From the NCBI GenBank assembly GCA_963682025.1, contig OY821517.1:233747326-233811325 (forward strand): a DNA stretch of 64,000 bases, written 5' to 3'. The notes beneath the pieces were generated by a model, which was given only the letters and a program-made list of their open reading frames with translations, did no database searches and was not told the DNA's origin. Origin of the DNA: Cordilura impudica. Its lineage: Eukaryota; Arthropoda; Insecta; Diptera; Scathophagidae. Each line of letters begins with the position of its first letter. The first letter of the stretch is position 1. Shown here piece by piece: positions 53,058 to 64,000 of this stretch. Position numbers and translations under genes: made by a program.

Positions 53058-53072
53058 CTTTAACGGAGTACC
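53049..53072. repeat. Inverted repeat at the LINE 5' junction
   Basis: GGTACTCCG - CTTTAA - CGGAGTACC. The left arm belongs to the BEL sequence; the right arm stands between it and the truncated LINE, so 9 bp of target sequence were copied in inverted form at the junction. Confidence 0.85.
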
Positions 53073-56000
53073 TTTGTCTTGGTCTCGCAAGGAAAATTGA
53101 CGAGTTTCGGCACATTTTTGAAAATTCTGGTGTGGATATTGTATGTGTATCTGAAACCTGGTTTGACGAATCTATCACAGATACTTTGGTATCAGTAGAC
53201 GGCTACAATCTTTATAGAGCTGACAGAGCAGATGGGTACGGAGGAGTAGGCATTTATGTCAGAAGTGGATTAATTAGCAAAGTTAAACGCAGAATTGGTA
53301 ATGAAAATGATAAAGTAGAACATTTATTTTTAGAATTGTGTGCAGTTGGAGGCAAGATTCTTATTGGTAGTGTTTATAGACCAAATCGTAATATAGACCT
53401 TGGGAATTTCTATAAAATGTTGGCGGAAGATTTTATACCTTTTTATGATAATATTATATTAACTGGGGACTATAATTCAAACCTGCTGGAAAACTGTAGT
53501 ATGGTCGAAAATATGAAATCTCTTGGTCTTACGCCCGTGAACACGCATATACCAACACATTTCACTACCGTTAACAACTCATTACTAGATTTATTCTTCC
53601 TCTCTGATGAAGCAAACACACTGATGTATGACCAACTATCTGCACCTGGTTTTTCTAAACACGACCTAATCTTTATAACCTATGATATTCCTTTAGAAGT
53701 TCCTAAGAAAACAATAGAATTCAGAGACTTCAAAAACACAAATTTCACTCAGTTGGAGGAAGCGTGTTGCCAAATCGATTGGAACTCGATATACTTTATG
53801 TTATCTGTAGATGATCAGCTGGCCTTCTTGGAACATCATGTCTCAGCCTTATATAATATTATTGTTCCGATCAAAGTAAAAACAATAAGCAAGCGACAAA
53901 CACCATGGTTTACAGCGGAAATTAAAAAACTTATAGAAAATCGTGATAAAGCCTTTTTCCGATGGAAGCGGTTTAAAACAAACGCACTTCATGAACTTTA
54001 TCGCACAACCAGAAAAATTGTCAATAAAAGCATAAGGAAAGCTAAGGCCACATACTATGCTGAAAAGTTTTCAACATCAATTAATGCAAAAAAAACATGG
54101 AAAACAATTAGAGAAATTGGGGTTGGAAAGAGGAAGGATATAGAAGAAAATTTCATATCAAACCCTAATGAAATTAACGAGAATTTTATTAATATTCCAA
54201 TGCCTCAAGCTGATCACTCATATTATGGCAACTATACCCCTAATTATGTCCCACAAACCCTTTTTTCATTTGACTGCGTTAGTCCCTTCGACGTACTTAA
54301 GAGCTGTCAATCTATAAAGTCTAATGCAATAGGAATTGACGGTATTCACCCTACTTTTCTAAAAATGCTGCTTCCCTTCCTTTTGCCGTATATCACGCAC
54401 ATTTTTAATAAAATAATTACGGTGAGTGATTTTCCCCAACGATGGAAACAAGCTAAGATCTTACCTGTACCAAAGTCGGCAACTGAATATCGGCCCATAG
54501 CTATATTACCATATCTGTCGAAGGCATTTGAACGGCTCCTTCATTGTCAAATAACGTCCTTCATAAATGATAATAACCTGCTTACCGACCGTCAATCTGG
54601 GTTTCGTGCCAAACACAGCTGTATTACAGCTTTAGCTGATGTAACAGAAGATATAAGGAGAGATATTGATGATGGCCGCGTGGTAATATTAGTGCTGTTA
54701 GACCATTCAAAAGCTTTCGATATGGTGGATCACACAGTTTTGCTACAAAAGCTTAAGAACATGATGCACTTTTCTCCAACTTCTGTTGCACTTATGAAGT
54801 CTTACCTAGTAAATCGTTCGCAATGCACAGAAACTAATAAAATTGCATCGACGTTCCTTCCTGTGGGAAGAGGTGTACCACAGGGTTCTATTCTTGGTCC
54901 CCTCCTTTTCTCAATTTATGCTTCTGATCTACCTAAACAGTTAATTCACTGCAATATAAGAATGTATGCTGATGACGTACAGCTATATATTAGCAGCAAG
55001 AAAGAAAAAATTGAAGATTGCAGTAGAAATTTGAATGATGACTTAGAACGTGTTTCTCGTTGGGCAGCTGCAAATGGACTGAGTCTCAATCCACAAAAAA
55101 CAAAGTGTATTTTGGTGCGTAACAGATTGACAAGAATCTCAGACATTCTAAACATATATATAAATGATCAACAAATCGAAATCGTTGAACGAGCAAAAAA
55201 TTTGGGTGTTATCTTTAATAAAACATTGACTTGGTCAGACCATGTCGCTGCTGCCTGTGGTAAAACGTATTCGATGTTACGAACACTTTGGCCTACCCAA
55301 TATTGTACACCAATTAATATACGCTTGCTACTTGTAAAGACATACTTAATACCAACACTACTATATGCATGTGAAATATTTGCAAGTTGCGATACTAAAA
55401 GTAAGTCCAGGCTAAATATAACGTTTAACAATATCGCAAGATACGTTTACGGGCTCAGAAGGTTCGATCAAATTTCATCTTATTCAAAGCAAATTTTCGG
55501 TGTCAATTTTGATGACTTATTAAAAATAAGATGTCTTACTTTTTTACACAAAATAATTAGTAACCAGAGACCAGAATATCTGTTATAACCGATTGCGTTT
55601 TAGTAGGCTTCGGAGAAATAACAATTTAATTCAATTTCAGCACCATACGTTGGTATCTGAATGGCAGTTTTTCATACATGCAGCACGTCTTTGGAATGGT
55701 TTACCTTCTACAATTAAAGGAATCAGCAACGGCTCAATTTTCAAAAAGAAAATTTTACAACATTACATTTAGAAAATTTTTATTTTTTTTTTTTTACAAT
55801 GCACATATACTAACTTGCTGTTAACAAATATATATTGAAAATTTTTACTGTATACTTTTTATTTGTTTTTTAAATTATATATGCCACTTATAAATATCTA
55901 TTATTTGTATATAAATCAATATTTTATTTTTTATTATTAATATTTAATATTGTCACACTAATGTTAAGTTGTATTGTAAATCAAACTCCAACTAACATAT

Positions 56001-56080
56001 TTAAACCTGTTCTGTTTTGAAGATTTCATGTCTTGTTGAACAGGATACCAAATTTAAATAAATAAATAAATAAATAAATT
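53073..56080 (+). mobile_element. CR1/Jockey-group LINE, copy 2 (5'-truncated)
   Basis: A plus-strand copy of the family at 16082-18678, longer by about 430 bp at the 5' end and ending in an (AAAT)n tail (56053-56080). It is nearly identical to copy 1. It separates the RT and RNase H of the BEL element. The 5' junction carries a 24-bp inverted repeat and the target lost roughly 90 bp, so this was not a clean insertion with a target duplication. Confidence 0.92.
53083..55780 (+). pseudogene. LINE ORF2: endonuclease and reverse transcriptase (copy 2)
   Basis: Open from the truncation point (LARKIDEFRHIF, ahead of the first Met at 53132) through DIVCVSETWFDE (endonuclease Glu block), GGVGIYVRSGL, LTGDYNSNLL and FSKHDLIF. 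The RT blocks are as in copy 1: YRPIAILPYLSKAFERL, DHSKAFDMVDH, GVPQGSILGPLL and YADDVQLY. At 55575 one extra base shifts the frame, so the main frame stops at 55588, while copy 1 reads on for about 60 residues. About 820 residues remain. Truncation removed only the start of the endonuclease. Confidence 0.9.
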
Positions 56081-57335
56081 AGACCGCAATATGCCTTCTC
56101 TGAGACGTCGCAAAATCCGCGTAGTTGTATCTGGTACTGTGGACCAAAATTTACCCACCTCGCAATTTGCACCTTCGAGATATACGGGAGATTTTCAATA
56201 AATAAATTCCATTTTTTAAGAATTCGTGGTGGAATGGCTTCATCCCAATCGGACTTTTCTTCCCATAGTTCTTGCATCAAAAGCTTCGCGATTATAACTA
56301 CGGGGCCTATCCAACCTAGTGGGTCAAATAATCTCGCAATTACGGATAGAATTTTTCTTTTTGTAGTGGAGGGTATAATTTGCGTTGGTTCCACCACATA
56401 ATAAAAGTAATCCCCCTTAGCATTCCAGCGGATCCCCAAAGTCTTCATTGTACTGGAATCGTCGAATTTTAAAAAATCTTCGTCCAGAAGATCTTCCCGG
56501 GGCAAATGTTCAAGTAGAAGCTTTTGATTTGCTGTAATTTTCTTCAGGGGTAACCCGGCTGAGTGCAATGCCTTTATAACCTGTCCTTGTTTTAGTTTAG
56601 CCTCTTCAAGAGTGTGTCCACCAGACAGAATATCATCAACATAGGTTTCATTCAGAAGAACTTCGGATGCATCTGGATATGATTTTCGGCAGTTTTTGCT
56701 TAGCTCCTGAAGAGTCCGAATCGCAAGAAAAGGCGCACAATTCACACCAAAGGTCACCGTTTTTAGCTGAAAAGCTTCTACTAACTTTTTTTCATTGGCG
56801 CGAAATAATATTTGTTGAAATTTACGATCTGATGGATGTACTAGAATCTGTCGATACATCTTTTCGATGTCGCCGGTGAAAACGTACTGGTAGTTACGCC
56901 ACCCCAAGACTATTTGCATGAGATCGGTTTGAAGAGTGGGTCCTTGGTGTAACACATCGTTGAGGGAAAAACCGCTACCGGTTTTTTGATGCGTTGAAAA
57001 CCACTCGTACCTTAGTTGACTTGCTTTTGGGGCGGATGACCGCATGGTGTGGCAGATAAAATGAAAATTGTTTATCGTCTTTGGGCTCATAGTGTACAAT
57101 AGGTTCCATATGATTCAAGTCTATATATTCTTGGAGAACTTTAGAATATTCTTTCTTCACGTTTGGAGTCTTCTCTAGAGTTTTCTCCATTCGATGGTAC
57201 TGCGCAAGCGCCATGTTCCGCGAAGGACCTAAAAAAATTCATTCGGGAAGGTTTCTTTAAAGGGAAGTCGCACCACGTATCTTCCGTCAGCTTGTCGCGT
57301 TGTAGTTTGTTGATAAAATTTTTCACAATATGCAT
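56081..57335 (-). pseudogene. pol: BEL reverse transcriptase
   Basis: 57335-57141 and 57214-56975 hold the start (YLPHHAVIRPKSKSTKVRVVFNAS). 57000-56081 holds the core in another frame: FSLNDVLHQGPTLQTDL, FTGDIEKMYRQILVHP, TFGVNCAPFLAIRTL, ETYVDDILSGG (YVDD) and ARLFDPLGWIGPVVI. Motif spacing is that of BEL/Pao, not Gypsy. It ends in GFCDVSEKAYCG, the first RNase H block, where the LINE tail begins. Confidence 0.9.
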
Positions 57336-57340
57336 CGCTT

Positions 57341-58330
57341 TCAGATTGTATATTGCTTTTTTCTGCCTCTTCTAATTCCCAGAATTTTTTTTAGCTTCTC
57401 GTAGAGCATATTGTCATTGGAGTTTGAAACCATCGTTGTGAAAGACTGTATTTCAGTTTTTGGCTCGGGGCCTGATATGTACCAACCAAATTGGGATTCT
57501 CTGGCTTCAAGACAAGCAGCTATGTTTGATTTTATGCCTGCTAAATTTATAAATGGTAAGCAATCGCTACCAATTATCATGTCAATAGCCGCTGGTTTAA
57601 AAAAGTACGGGTCCGCAAGTTTTAATTGTCGAATTTCCTCCAAATTATTAATTTTAACAGGCCGTGAGGGCAGAAAATGCGTCAATTTTGGCACTACAAT
57701 GGCTTTTATTTTGATTTTAAAATCAGATTCTCTTGATCTTAAAATTACCGAACACATGCCCTTTCATTTTCCAACAACCGTTCCGCCAAGTCCAGATATT
57801 TGGGAATTATGTGCCTTTAGCGGTATGGAGAGATTCTGTTGAATCCGGTTTGTGATAAAACTTCTTTCAGAACCTGCGTCCAAAAGTGCTCGAATAGCGA
57901 AATTCTCCCCTAAGTATTCGATGTTAACCAAGGCCGTGGGCAAAATAGTGGTTCCTTCGTTTTGCGAGAAATGAGTCTGAACCGAGTTTATTTGGCTAAC
58001 ACTAGTGACATCTGCTTGATTGATTTGGGTGTTTATGGAAACAGTCTGACTTTGAGAACCCGATGGATTATCATCCTCATGTGGAGATTGTTGATATGCG
58101 GTCCGAGGAGTTGGACCCTTCTTCCATTTTTCATCTTTTTCTAGATGTAACATGGTGTGATGCTTCTGATTGCATTTTGTGCAAAGACTCGAGCTTTGGC
58201 ATTTTGATTTGAAGTGAGTATGGGACAGACAGTTAACGCAATATTTATTCGCAAATACATATTTTATTCTATCGCTTATTGGCAATGCCTTAAAATCTTT
58301 GCATAGCCGTAATGGGTGATTTTGCTTACA
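57341..58330 (-). pseudogene. pol: BEL zinc knuckles and aspartic protease
   Basis: 58330-57764 and 57757-57341 are in the same frame with one stop between (57764-57766). The zinc module: CKKCKQNHPLRLC, YCVNCLSHTH and CTKCNQKHHTMLH. Then a Ser/Gln/Thr linker and the retropepsin: FAIRALLDAGSERSFI (active-site DAG), PKLTHFLPSRPV and LKLADPYFFKPAAIDMIIGSD. FGWYISGPEP leads into the pre-RT region. This is the layout of BEL/Pao polyproteins. Confidence 0.88.
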
Positions 58331-58390
58331 TTTTTTGCAGCTAAATTGTACCGTGGTTTGCTCGGCGTGAGCGTGAAATGACTGATCTTT

Positions 58391-59344
58391 TTATGGCTGA
58401 TTCATCTTATTTACTGGTTTTCTCAAATCAGAAACCGTCTCTAGCATCTGTATCCTTTTCGAAAGGAAGTCGCTCATTTCTTGCCAAGTGGGCCACTTCT
58501 TGGGTTCCGTTAACGTTGCTTCCCAAGATCGCATGGTTTCCTCCGGTAGGTTTGAAGAGCATATGTGAATTAAAATCACGTCCCAGGATTTTGTAAGGTC
58601 CAGTGACTCGAAAATTGCTAAACTTTCGTTTAGCACGCTCTGAAGTTGCCTAATAGATTTCGAGCTTTCAATTTGAACCGCATGTGCCCCAAACATTTTT
58701 TTCATTTGTTGATGAGCTAATATTCGCGAATTATCGAAGCGGTTTTCTAATGCCTTCCATGCTCAATGAAAATTTTCATCAACCAAATCGAATCGTTTTA
58801 CGATTTGGTTAGCCTCCCCCCTAGTTTTGCTACGCAAATGGTATAGCTTTTGAGCTGGAGCTAGATTTGGATGATTTATAATCACTGCCTTAAACATGTC
58901 CCTAAATGTGGGCCATTTTGAATATCCTCCTTCAAAAACTTCGATGTCACAAGGTGGTAACTTCAGTGATGAAGATGTTTGGTGAATAACCGTCGTTTCT
59001 CTTGCGTTGGGGTAAGTATCTCCCCTTGGAACTTAATTTGAAGCCGCTACATTGGTCATCATTCTAAGTTTTTCTACTATTTATGCTTTAAGTTTTTGAT
59101 ACAGGTTGCCGGCATTCTCATAATGCACGGAAATTGTATCATCAAATTTTTCAGCCGTGTCACTATCATCTTCTATTAAATAGCTTTCATAAGATTCTAT
59201 TAACCTGAGCCATCTTCTATCCAATTCACCATGTTTTACTTCTAGATATGGAACCATCAGCTCTTCTTCTGGAATTTTTTTTAAGCCCTTGCAAAAGGAT
59301 TCAACTTGGTGTATGTCAGCTTTACACCTTCTTCTGGCCGCCAT
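58391..59344 (-). pseudogene. gag: BEL gag
   Basis: 59344-59081: MAARRRCKADIHQVESF with KVKHGELDRRW-like sequence (KHGELDRRWLRLIES), the N-terminal Gag region of BEL/Pao. 58705-58391: KSIRQLQSVLNESLAIFESL, ILIHICSSNLPEET and KWPTWQEMSDFLSKRIQML, the Gag core before the zinc knuckles. Between them (59080-58706) the frame changes; pieces such as a WxxFxAxxxNP-like stretch can be seen. Role: particle core. Confidence 0.8.
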
Positions 59345-61194
59345 TCTACCCCCAAGACTCGATAACCAAACTCAAACTTTATGGATAACAAAAAGAATTT
59401 ACCTTTGCCTGGTTTCTTGGAGAAAAAATTTCGTTTTCTTTAAGCTATTGTGGACCTTTTTTAACTTCTTGGAGAAGAGACCGACCGTTTATTTCGATTC
59501 TAAACAACTTAGCTTTAACCGTATTAGTTGCCTTTGATGACGAACGTATTCCGAAAATATTGCTGCCTTTAAAAAATTTCAATTAGCAATTTACCAGACC
59601 TTTATGAACATAAATTCGGTTTTGTGTTCAGAATTATTGAACTATCTTAAGTCCTTTATTGTTCTGGAGAACATTCAATTGTATAAAAACGTTCGATACA
59701 GTTTTCTTCATCAACTGATTTTGTGTATGGTTATTCTTTTAATCTCGCAATCAAATCAGAGAAATTACAAAAAAAATGTATAATATATATTATAACTTTT
59801 ATTGTTTTTTTTTAATGTTTAAATTTTCGATAACTTAACCCTGAGAAAAAATTACTAACCACCTTTAGCACCACTCTGTATATTGTTCATTATATTTCAT
59901 CAAATCAATAAGTTTATCCTTTTTTTGTACTACCGGTTCAGTAAAATCAAATTAAAAGAAAATTCTATCGCCTTGTGTACCACCTTTTACTATTTTTTGT
60001 TATTATTTTTTATAATTGTGTATTTATCTTATCCGTAATACATTATAAAAATTGAATTCCACAACTCACCGTATTTCCCTTGTTTTTTCTTTAATCGTAT
60101 GCTTGCACCGGGAACCCTTGTTTTGTTTTGTGGTGGTTGATGTTATTTGATGTCTTTTAAAAATTTTTTTCTCTGCGGCTGCGGCTGCTGTAATATTATG
60201 TTGTTCTTGTGTTCCCTTTAATATTGAACAAATCTTCACTTGTATAAATATTTTATTTTGTATATAGAACTTACATTACCTTTTTTCTCTGTTTTTAAGG
60301 CTGCTGTTTGTAATTTTTTTTTCTATTGTGGCCTTGCACCTTTCTTCCGTTGTTCTTGTGGAACTTTTTTTTATGGTTTTTGGTTCTTGTGGAACTTTTT
60401 TTATGGTTTATTTTAAATCTTATGTTGGTTTATTTTGAAATCTCAAAAAATATTTTATTTTAGTTAATGTTTCAATTAAAATTTTTCCGTAGTTGCGTTT
60501 TTTACAATAGCTTCACAAAATACTTATTGAAGTTAAAGCGTTGAAAATTTCTTGTATGTATCGCTATTGCTGTCTTTTACTTCTGCGCCAAGTGTACTAA
60601 GGGGAACGGGTCGAAATCGAACCACTTGCTATGCAATCAAGCAGAAGGAGTGTGACAAATATACTTATTCGCTACTGTGCATGCCTATAAATTTTCGTTG
60701 AATTTTGTCTATTTACTAGCGTACCAAAGTACCATGTAATTTTTTCTAATTTTAATTTCAAGATTGGAATCGAACTTATTGTTTTATACTAGGGATATGG
60801 TATAATGTTTCATGTGGAAATTTGACGCTCTAAATCGTTTATTTTACCGATAATAAAATCAATCGCACTACATATAATTCAAACACTGTACATACCCATT
60901 TCAATTTCTTTTCTGATGAAACTTTATAGCTGCTCTTATTTTGCCTTATAGAATTCTGTGGGGAATGGGATATCTTCCTTGTAGTTGAATGTATATTTTT
61001 ATTGGATGCACCAGTGGAGCCTTTGATTGTGTCTCCTTTTTTCTTTTTTAGTACGGGATGCTCGTTGATTCCTTACGTAACAAACCACTTGTTTGCCAAT
61101 TGTTGTTGATGGAGTTGTTGCGGTTAGAGAACAACTGCCTTACAGACTCAAAGATCTCTAGTCATTAGTTATCCACTCCTAGTCTATTCTAGGA
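59345..61194 (-). other. BEL 5' leader region
   Basis: About 1.85 kb, AT-rich, with poly(T) runs and a repeated TTGTGGAACTTTTTTTATGG at 60356-60408. No gene. A tRNA-like phrase near 60610-60645 was considered and rejected. This is longer than a usual leader, so unrelated inserts may be hidden here. Confidence 0.4.
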
Positions 61195-61209
61195 GGTGTC
61201 GAAGGACCA
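61195..61209 (-). other. Primer binding site-like sequence of the BEL element
   Basis: The minus strand reads CAACATA|TGGTCCTTCGACACC. TGGTCCTTCGA following an LTR-like CA end is the type of PBS seen in insect BEL elements. No second LTR is available to confirm it. Confidence 0.55.
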
Positions 61210-61211
61210 TA

Positions 61212-61745
61212 TGTTGGCCTGGGTAACTCCCTTGCCAAGAAATTCAGATTTTTTAAATAAAAAAAAGCCAACCAAGTTGTCGTCATACTGAGTAATTTAA
61301 CTAACTAAAAAAAAAGATTTCTTAAACTAAAGCCATGAGGGCAAAAAGGTGGTGTTAGCACACAAAAAAGTCTTAACGAAAGCCGAGTGACGACTTTCGT
61401 TTTAACTCAAATTATATGTATGTGTAAAATATAAAATTTGCCAGTGTTGGTATAAATTCAAAAATACACTGGTCAAAATATCTATTATATATATAGAAAT
61501 AAAAAGAAATTAAATTCAAACCAAAAGAACAATAATTAAAATTCAGTAATTGAAGATAAAAGGAAAATTGAAGGAAATATATAATATAACTTAAAAATAA
61601 AAATTAAGGTTGAAGTTGCTTCAACAGAGTATAATATCATATTAACAAAGAACGAACAAGAAAAGCAATACTTACTGCAAGTCGTAAGTGATTACAGAAA
61701 ACAATTTGAATCGCACACTAAATCATCCTTAAATACACCCAAATA
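61212..61745 (-). repeat. Putative BEL 5' LTR
   Basis: Inferred only from its position next to the PBS-like site. It ends CA at 61212-61213 on the minus strand. The far boundary is unknown; the given end is a guess at the last sequence before unrelated-looking DNA. No matching 3' LTR in the window. Confidence 0.35.
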
Positions 61746-61839
61746 AATAGAATTAATTTTACATTTCATATTCTTTTGAATAATTGTCCTTTATTAGCTT
61801 TGGGTCATTTGTGGGTCTTCTTATTTTATTTGGAAAAAT

Positions 61840-61995
61840 ACAGAAGGACAGACGGACATCGCTATATCAACCCCGCTTGTTATAAGGATCACAAATATAT
61901 ATATATTATGGGGTCCAAAATTTTTTTTTCTAATTACTACAAACGGAATGACAAACTTATATATACCCCCTGCACACTGGGGTGGAGGGCATAAA
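61840..61995 (-). repeat. Dispersed repeat copy 3 (inverted)
   Basis: GGACAGACGGACATCGCTATATCAAC, CGCTTGTTATAAGGATCACAAATATATATA, ACAAACGGAATGACAAACTTATAT and TGCACACTGGGGTGGAGGGCAT in order are the inverted form of 35425-35590, about 85-90% alike by eye. Confidence 0.8.
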
Positions 61996-63029
61996 AAACA
62001 CCAGTTATGTTTACATTTAGAAACACAACTGAAATTAAAAAAAATATTGTGATTCAGGAGACATTAATAGCATTTCACATAAGAAAACATTAATTTAAAT
62101 TCATTGAAGTTTAGAAAACCTCAAGTGATATTTAAGAATTGCGAACATAAAAATTGTTACTTAAATAAAGCGCAAATTGATGAGAATGTTATTTATATAT
62201 TATTTTTCACAATTTTTTTGGATGAACAAATTATTTTATTTAAAATTTTTGGGACATTTGGTTTTTTGCGTTTGGCATCAATAATTTGAACCAGTGTAAA
62301 ACACAAAAAATGTTACTTCGATAATAATTCCCAGATAGTAGTATTTGGAGTCAATAAATAAAAATATATTTTATTAACATAATTTAATTCAAAATCAAAA
62401 GTTGGCATCACTGGGTTAGATTTTGTATTGTATTGTGTTATTTTGTGTTACCACAAAATCTAATAGTGATAATATACAAAAAAAAAAAAAAAACAATTCT
62501 CTATGGTTTTCAAATATGGCAATATTTAAAAAAAAAAAATTGAGAGAGGTTTTTTTTTTGGTTATTATTTTGTTACTCCATCTGTACTACTATACAGCCA
62601 TCTTCAATTAGCACGATTTAACGCGTATAGCCACCCTACACAACCATTACCTTCGCAATGGAGGTTAGGGCGAGCTATGTATTTAATTTGCAATAACTTA
62701 AACTAATTTAAACGAGAAGTTATGTCATATAACCGGAAACGCCTGCATATAGGTTATAACCTTAATGCATGCCGATCAGCAACCAAGATGACCAAAAAGC
62801 AAACACCGAAACGTTTTTTCTTTTATCCGAAATAATAGAAAAGACGAAAACGATCTTTCCTCGTTGGAGCGCGAATTACTAATGTGAGAGAGCTTTATAG
62901 ACCAATTCTTGAAATAAAAATCATCTTTTAAGCGGATCAGCTCAGACAATCTGAAAAAATTTCAAAAAAATATGGAAGCAAAAGAACGCAGTTTAAGCAG
63001 ATCTTAAATGTACATCGTTGGCAAGCACC
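61996..63029. other. AT-rich non-coding stretch
   Basis: About 1 kb. A slightly GC-richer patch at 62610-62800 has no coding or RNA-gene feature that can be recognised. Nothing else seen. Confidence 0.45.
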
Positions 63030-64000
63030 TAACATATTATTTTTTTATTTATTTAATAGATACATTTACAAATATAATAAATTTTGTTTAAATGTAAATA
63101 ATGATCTATAAATGGCATAACATATAGTTGTGAGCCAGATTGGCAAAATTATAGCTGTTAAAAGAAATTCATAAAATAAAGTAGATTACATAAGTTATTT
63201 AACAAAAGTACTAGGTATAAATATTTATATATATATATATATATGAAATTCAAATTTTAAAAAGGAATTAAGCAAATTCATTTAAAATCAGTTTTCTGTA
63301 GTTTAAGCAGGATTCCAAATAATTGACAAGAGAACCAAGATTAAAGCCATTCCCACTTAGAATAGGAACTGATAGTCTAAATCCATTATAAATAGGACAT
63401 GTACCAATAAAATGAAGAGTATTTTCCGTTGCGTCTAAATTACAGAGATTGCAGTTTCCGTCAGATGTACTTCTGAAAGCTCTAGCATTTATATTGAATA
63501 GCCCACCTCTCGCTCTTATCAATAGACTTATCGCACGAGACGAGAGTTCCGTAGTAGTGATTTGCATCAAAGAATAATTTAATTGCAGGTATATGTCATG
63601 AAATTGAGAGTTTCTAGCGTCGGTAATAAAATTTTATTTTTCATAAATTTTAACCAGGGGTAATATTGACTTCCAATGTTTTCTTAGGGGTACAGAATTA
63701 TTTAGTGGTACAAAATTGATTTCAGAACACAAGTTCGTCCAATCCTCAGCCCAAAAAGTTTGTTTACCAATTATACTTTCTGCAAGTTTGCGGGGCAATC
63801 TGTTGTAAGGCATGTTAATAACTTTGTTGATGTATTCAAAATGCAATTTTAACGTATCCAGGTATAATGAATTTAAACCCGTTTCTAAATATAGCATATA
63901 GTTTGGAGTGTTACTAGGCAATAATAACATATTTTTAATGAAAAATCTAAACAATTTTTTGAGTATATCGGATTTCCTGTAACCCCATATTTGGGATCCG
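63030..64000 (-). mobile_element. 3' end of a non-LTR retrotransposon (runs off the window)
   Basis: On the minus strand, from the right edge inward, come a short frame with IWGY, then 63954-63634 (LLLPSNTPNYMLYLETGLNSLYL, FEYINKVINMP, RLPRKLAESI) and 63570-63268 (ISLLIRARGGLFNIN, CNLCNLDATENTLHFIGTCP). This is the C-terminal region after the RT of a LINE, ending in a C..C...H...C zinc motif. A stop or frame change lies near 63630. A weak (TAAA)n-like tail is at 63035-63060 and an (AT)n run at 63227-63244. The RT itself is outside the window, so the clade is unknown. Confidence 0.75.

Larger units (their letters stand above)
50041..61212 (-). mobile_element. BEL/Pao LTR retrotransposon (decayed, 3' end rearranged)
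   Basis: A minus-strand element in BEL/Pao order: gag (59344-58391), zinc knuckle and protease (58330-57341), RT (57335-56081), RNase H (53057-52571), integrase (52448-51110) and an extra ORF (50954-50041). A CR1-like LINE (53073-56080) divides RT from RNase H, and about 30 codons between them are missing. A PBS-like TGGTCCTTCGA is at 61209-61195 with an LTR end ahead of it. No 3' LTR can be found: the 3' side is taken up by the Tim13/LINE chimera. There are many frame breaks. Confidence 0.85.

Noticed and set aside
60600..60650. Possible tRNA or tRNA-derived SINE (GGTTCGATTTCG on the minus strand)
   Set aside because: A B-box-like string is present, but no cloverleaf stems or correctly spaced A box could be formed.

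Overview
The window is a dense transposable-element graveyard from an AT-rich animal genome. It is most likely a higher (muscoid-type) fly. The inference rests on the element set: an errantivirus with env, an I-factor-type LINE with an RNase H domain, an R1-clade LINE, BEL/Pao, a pogo/Tigger remnant, a dipteran-looking Tim13 fragment, and dispersed fragments carrying GTCCGTCTGTCCG motifs. No complete host gene is visible. Two host-type sequences are: a 3' fragment of Tim13 and a small zinc-finger (BED-like) remnant cut by a retrovirus.

Layout, left to right. (1) 1-345 is an AAAAATT heptamer array at the window edge. (2) 346-25962 is one large nest. An old minus-strand Ty3/Gypsy element (here 'Gypsy-B': 3' LTR stub 346-471, body 20672-25361, 5' LTR 25364-25962) was split near its 3' end by a second minus-strand element ('Gypsy-A', about 508-20671). 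Gypsy-A in turn carries a full-length R1-clade LINE (4975-11082) at its gag/pol junction with a 16-bp target-site duplication, a 4-kb DNA transposon with about 480-505 bp terminal inverted repeats (11915-15898), a 5'-truncated LINE (CR1/Jockey type; 16082-18678), and one MITE in each LTR. The sister LTR supplies the empty site for each MITE. (3) 25975-31540 is an I-clade LINE with a 13-bp TSD, inserted at the edge of Gypsy-B. (4) 31554-32644 is a pogo/Tigger transposase remnant. (5) 32645-38574 is mostly AT-rich and non-coding, with dispersed repeat fragments, a perfect 162-bp tandem duplication and a 578-bp MITE. (6) 38575-46270 is a young errantivirus: two 484-bp LTRs that look identical, TSD TGTA, PBS, PPT, gag-pol in one frame broken by one amber codon, and a spliced env. 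(7) 46525-47011 is another TTA-flanked MITE.

(8) 47873-61212+ is a decayed minus-strand BEL/Pao element. It is split by a second copy of the same truncated LINE seen at 16-18.7 kb (53073-56080), and at its 3' side carries an unusual extra ORF (gag-type zinc knuckle plus a retropepsin-like domain with an altered active site). Abutting that ORF is a Tim13 cDNA fragment ending in a polyadenylation signal and a 12-A tract, fused directly to a 5'-truncated LINE. This arrangement fits a template-switch chimeric retrocopy. (9) The right edge (about 63030-64000) holds the 3' end of another minus-strand LINE.

Insertion order can be read from the nesting. Tigger is the oldest, then Gypsy-B, then Gypsy-A, then R1, the long-TIR transposon, the CR1-like LINE and the MITEs. 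The I element went in after Gypsy-B, and the errantivirus is the freshest. All family calls come from motifs read by eye; no database search was run.
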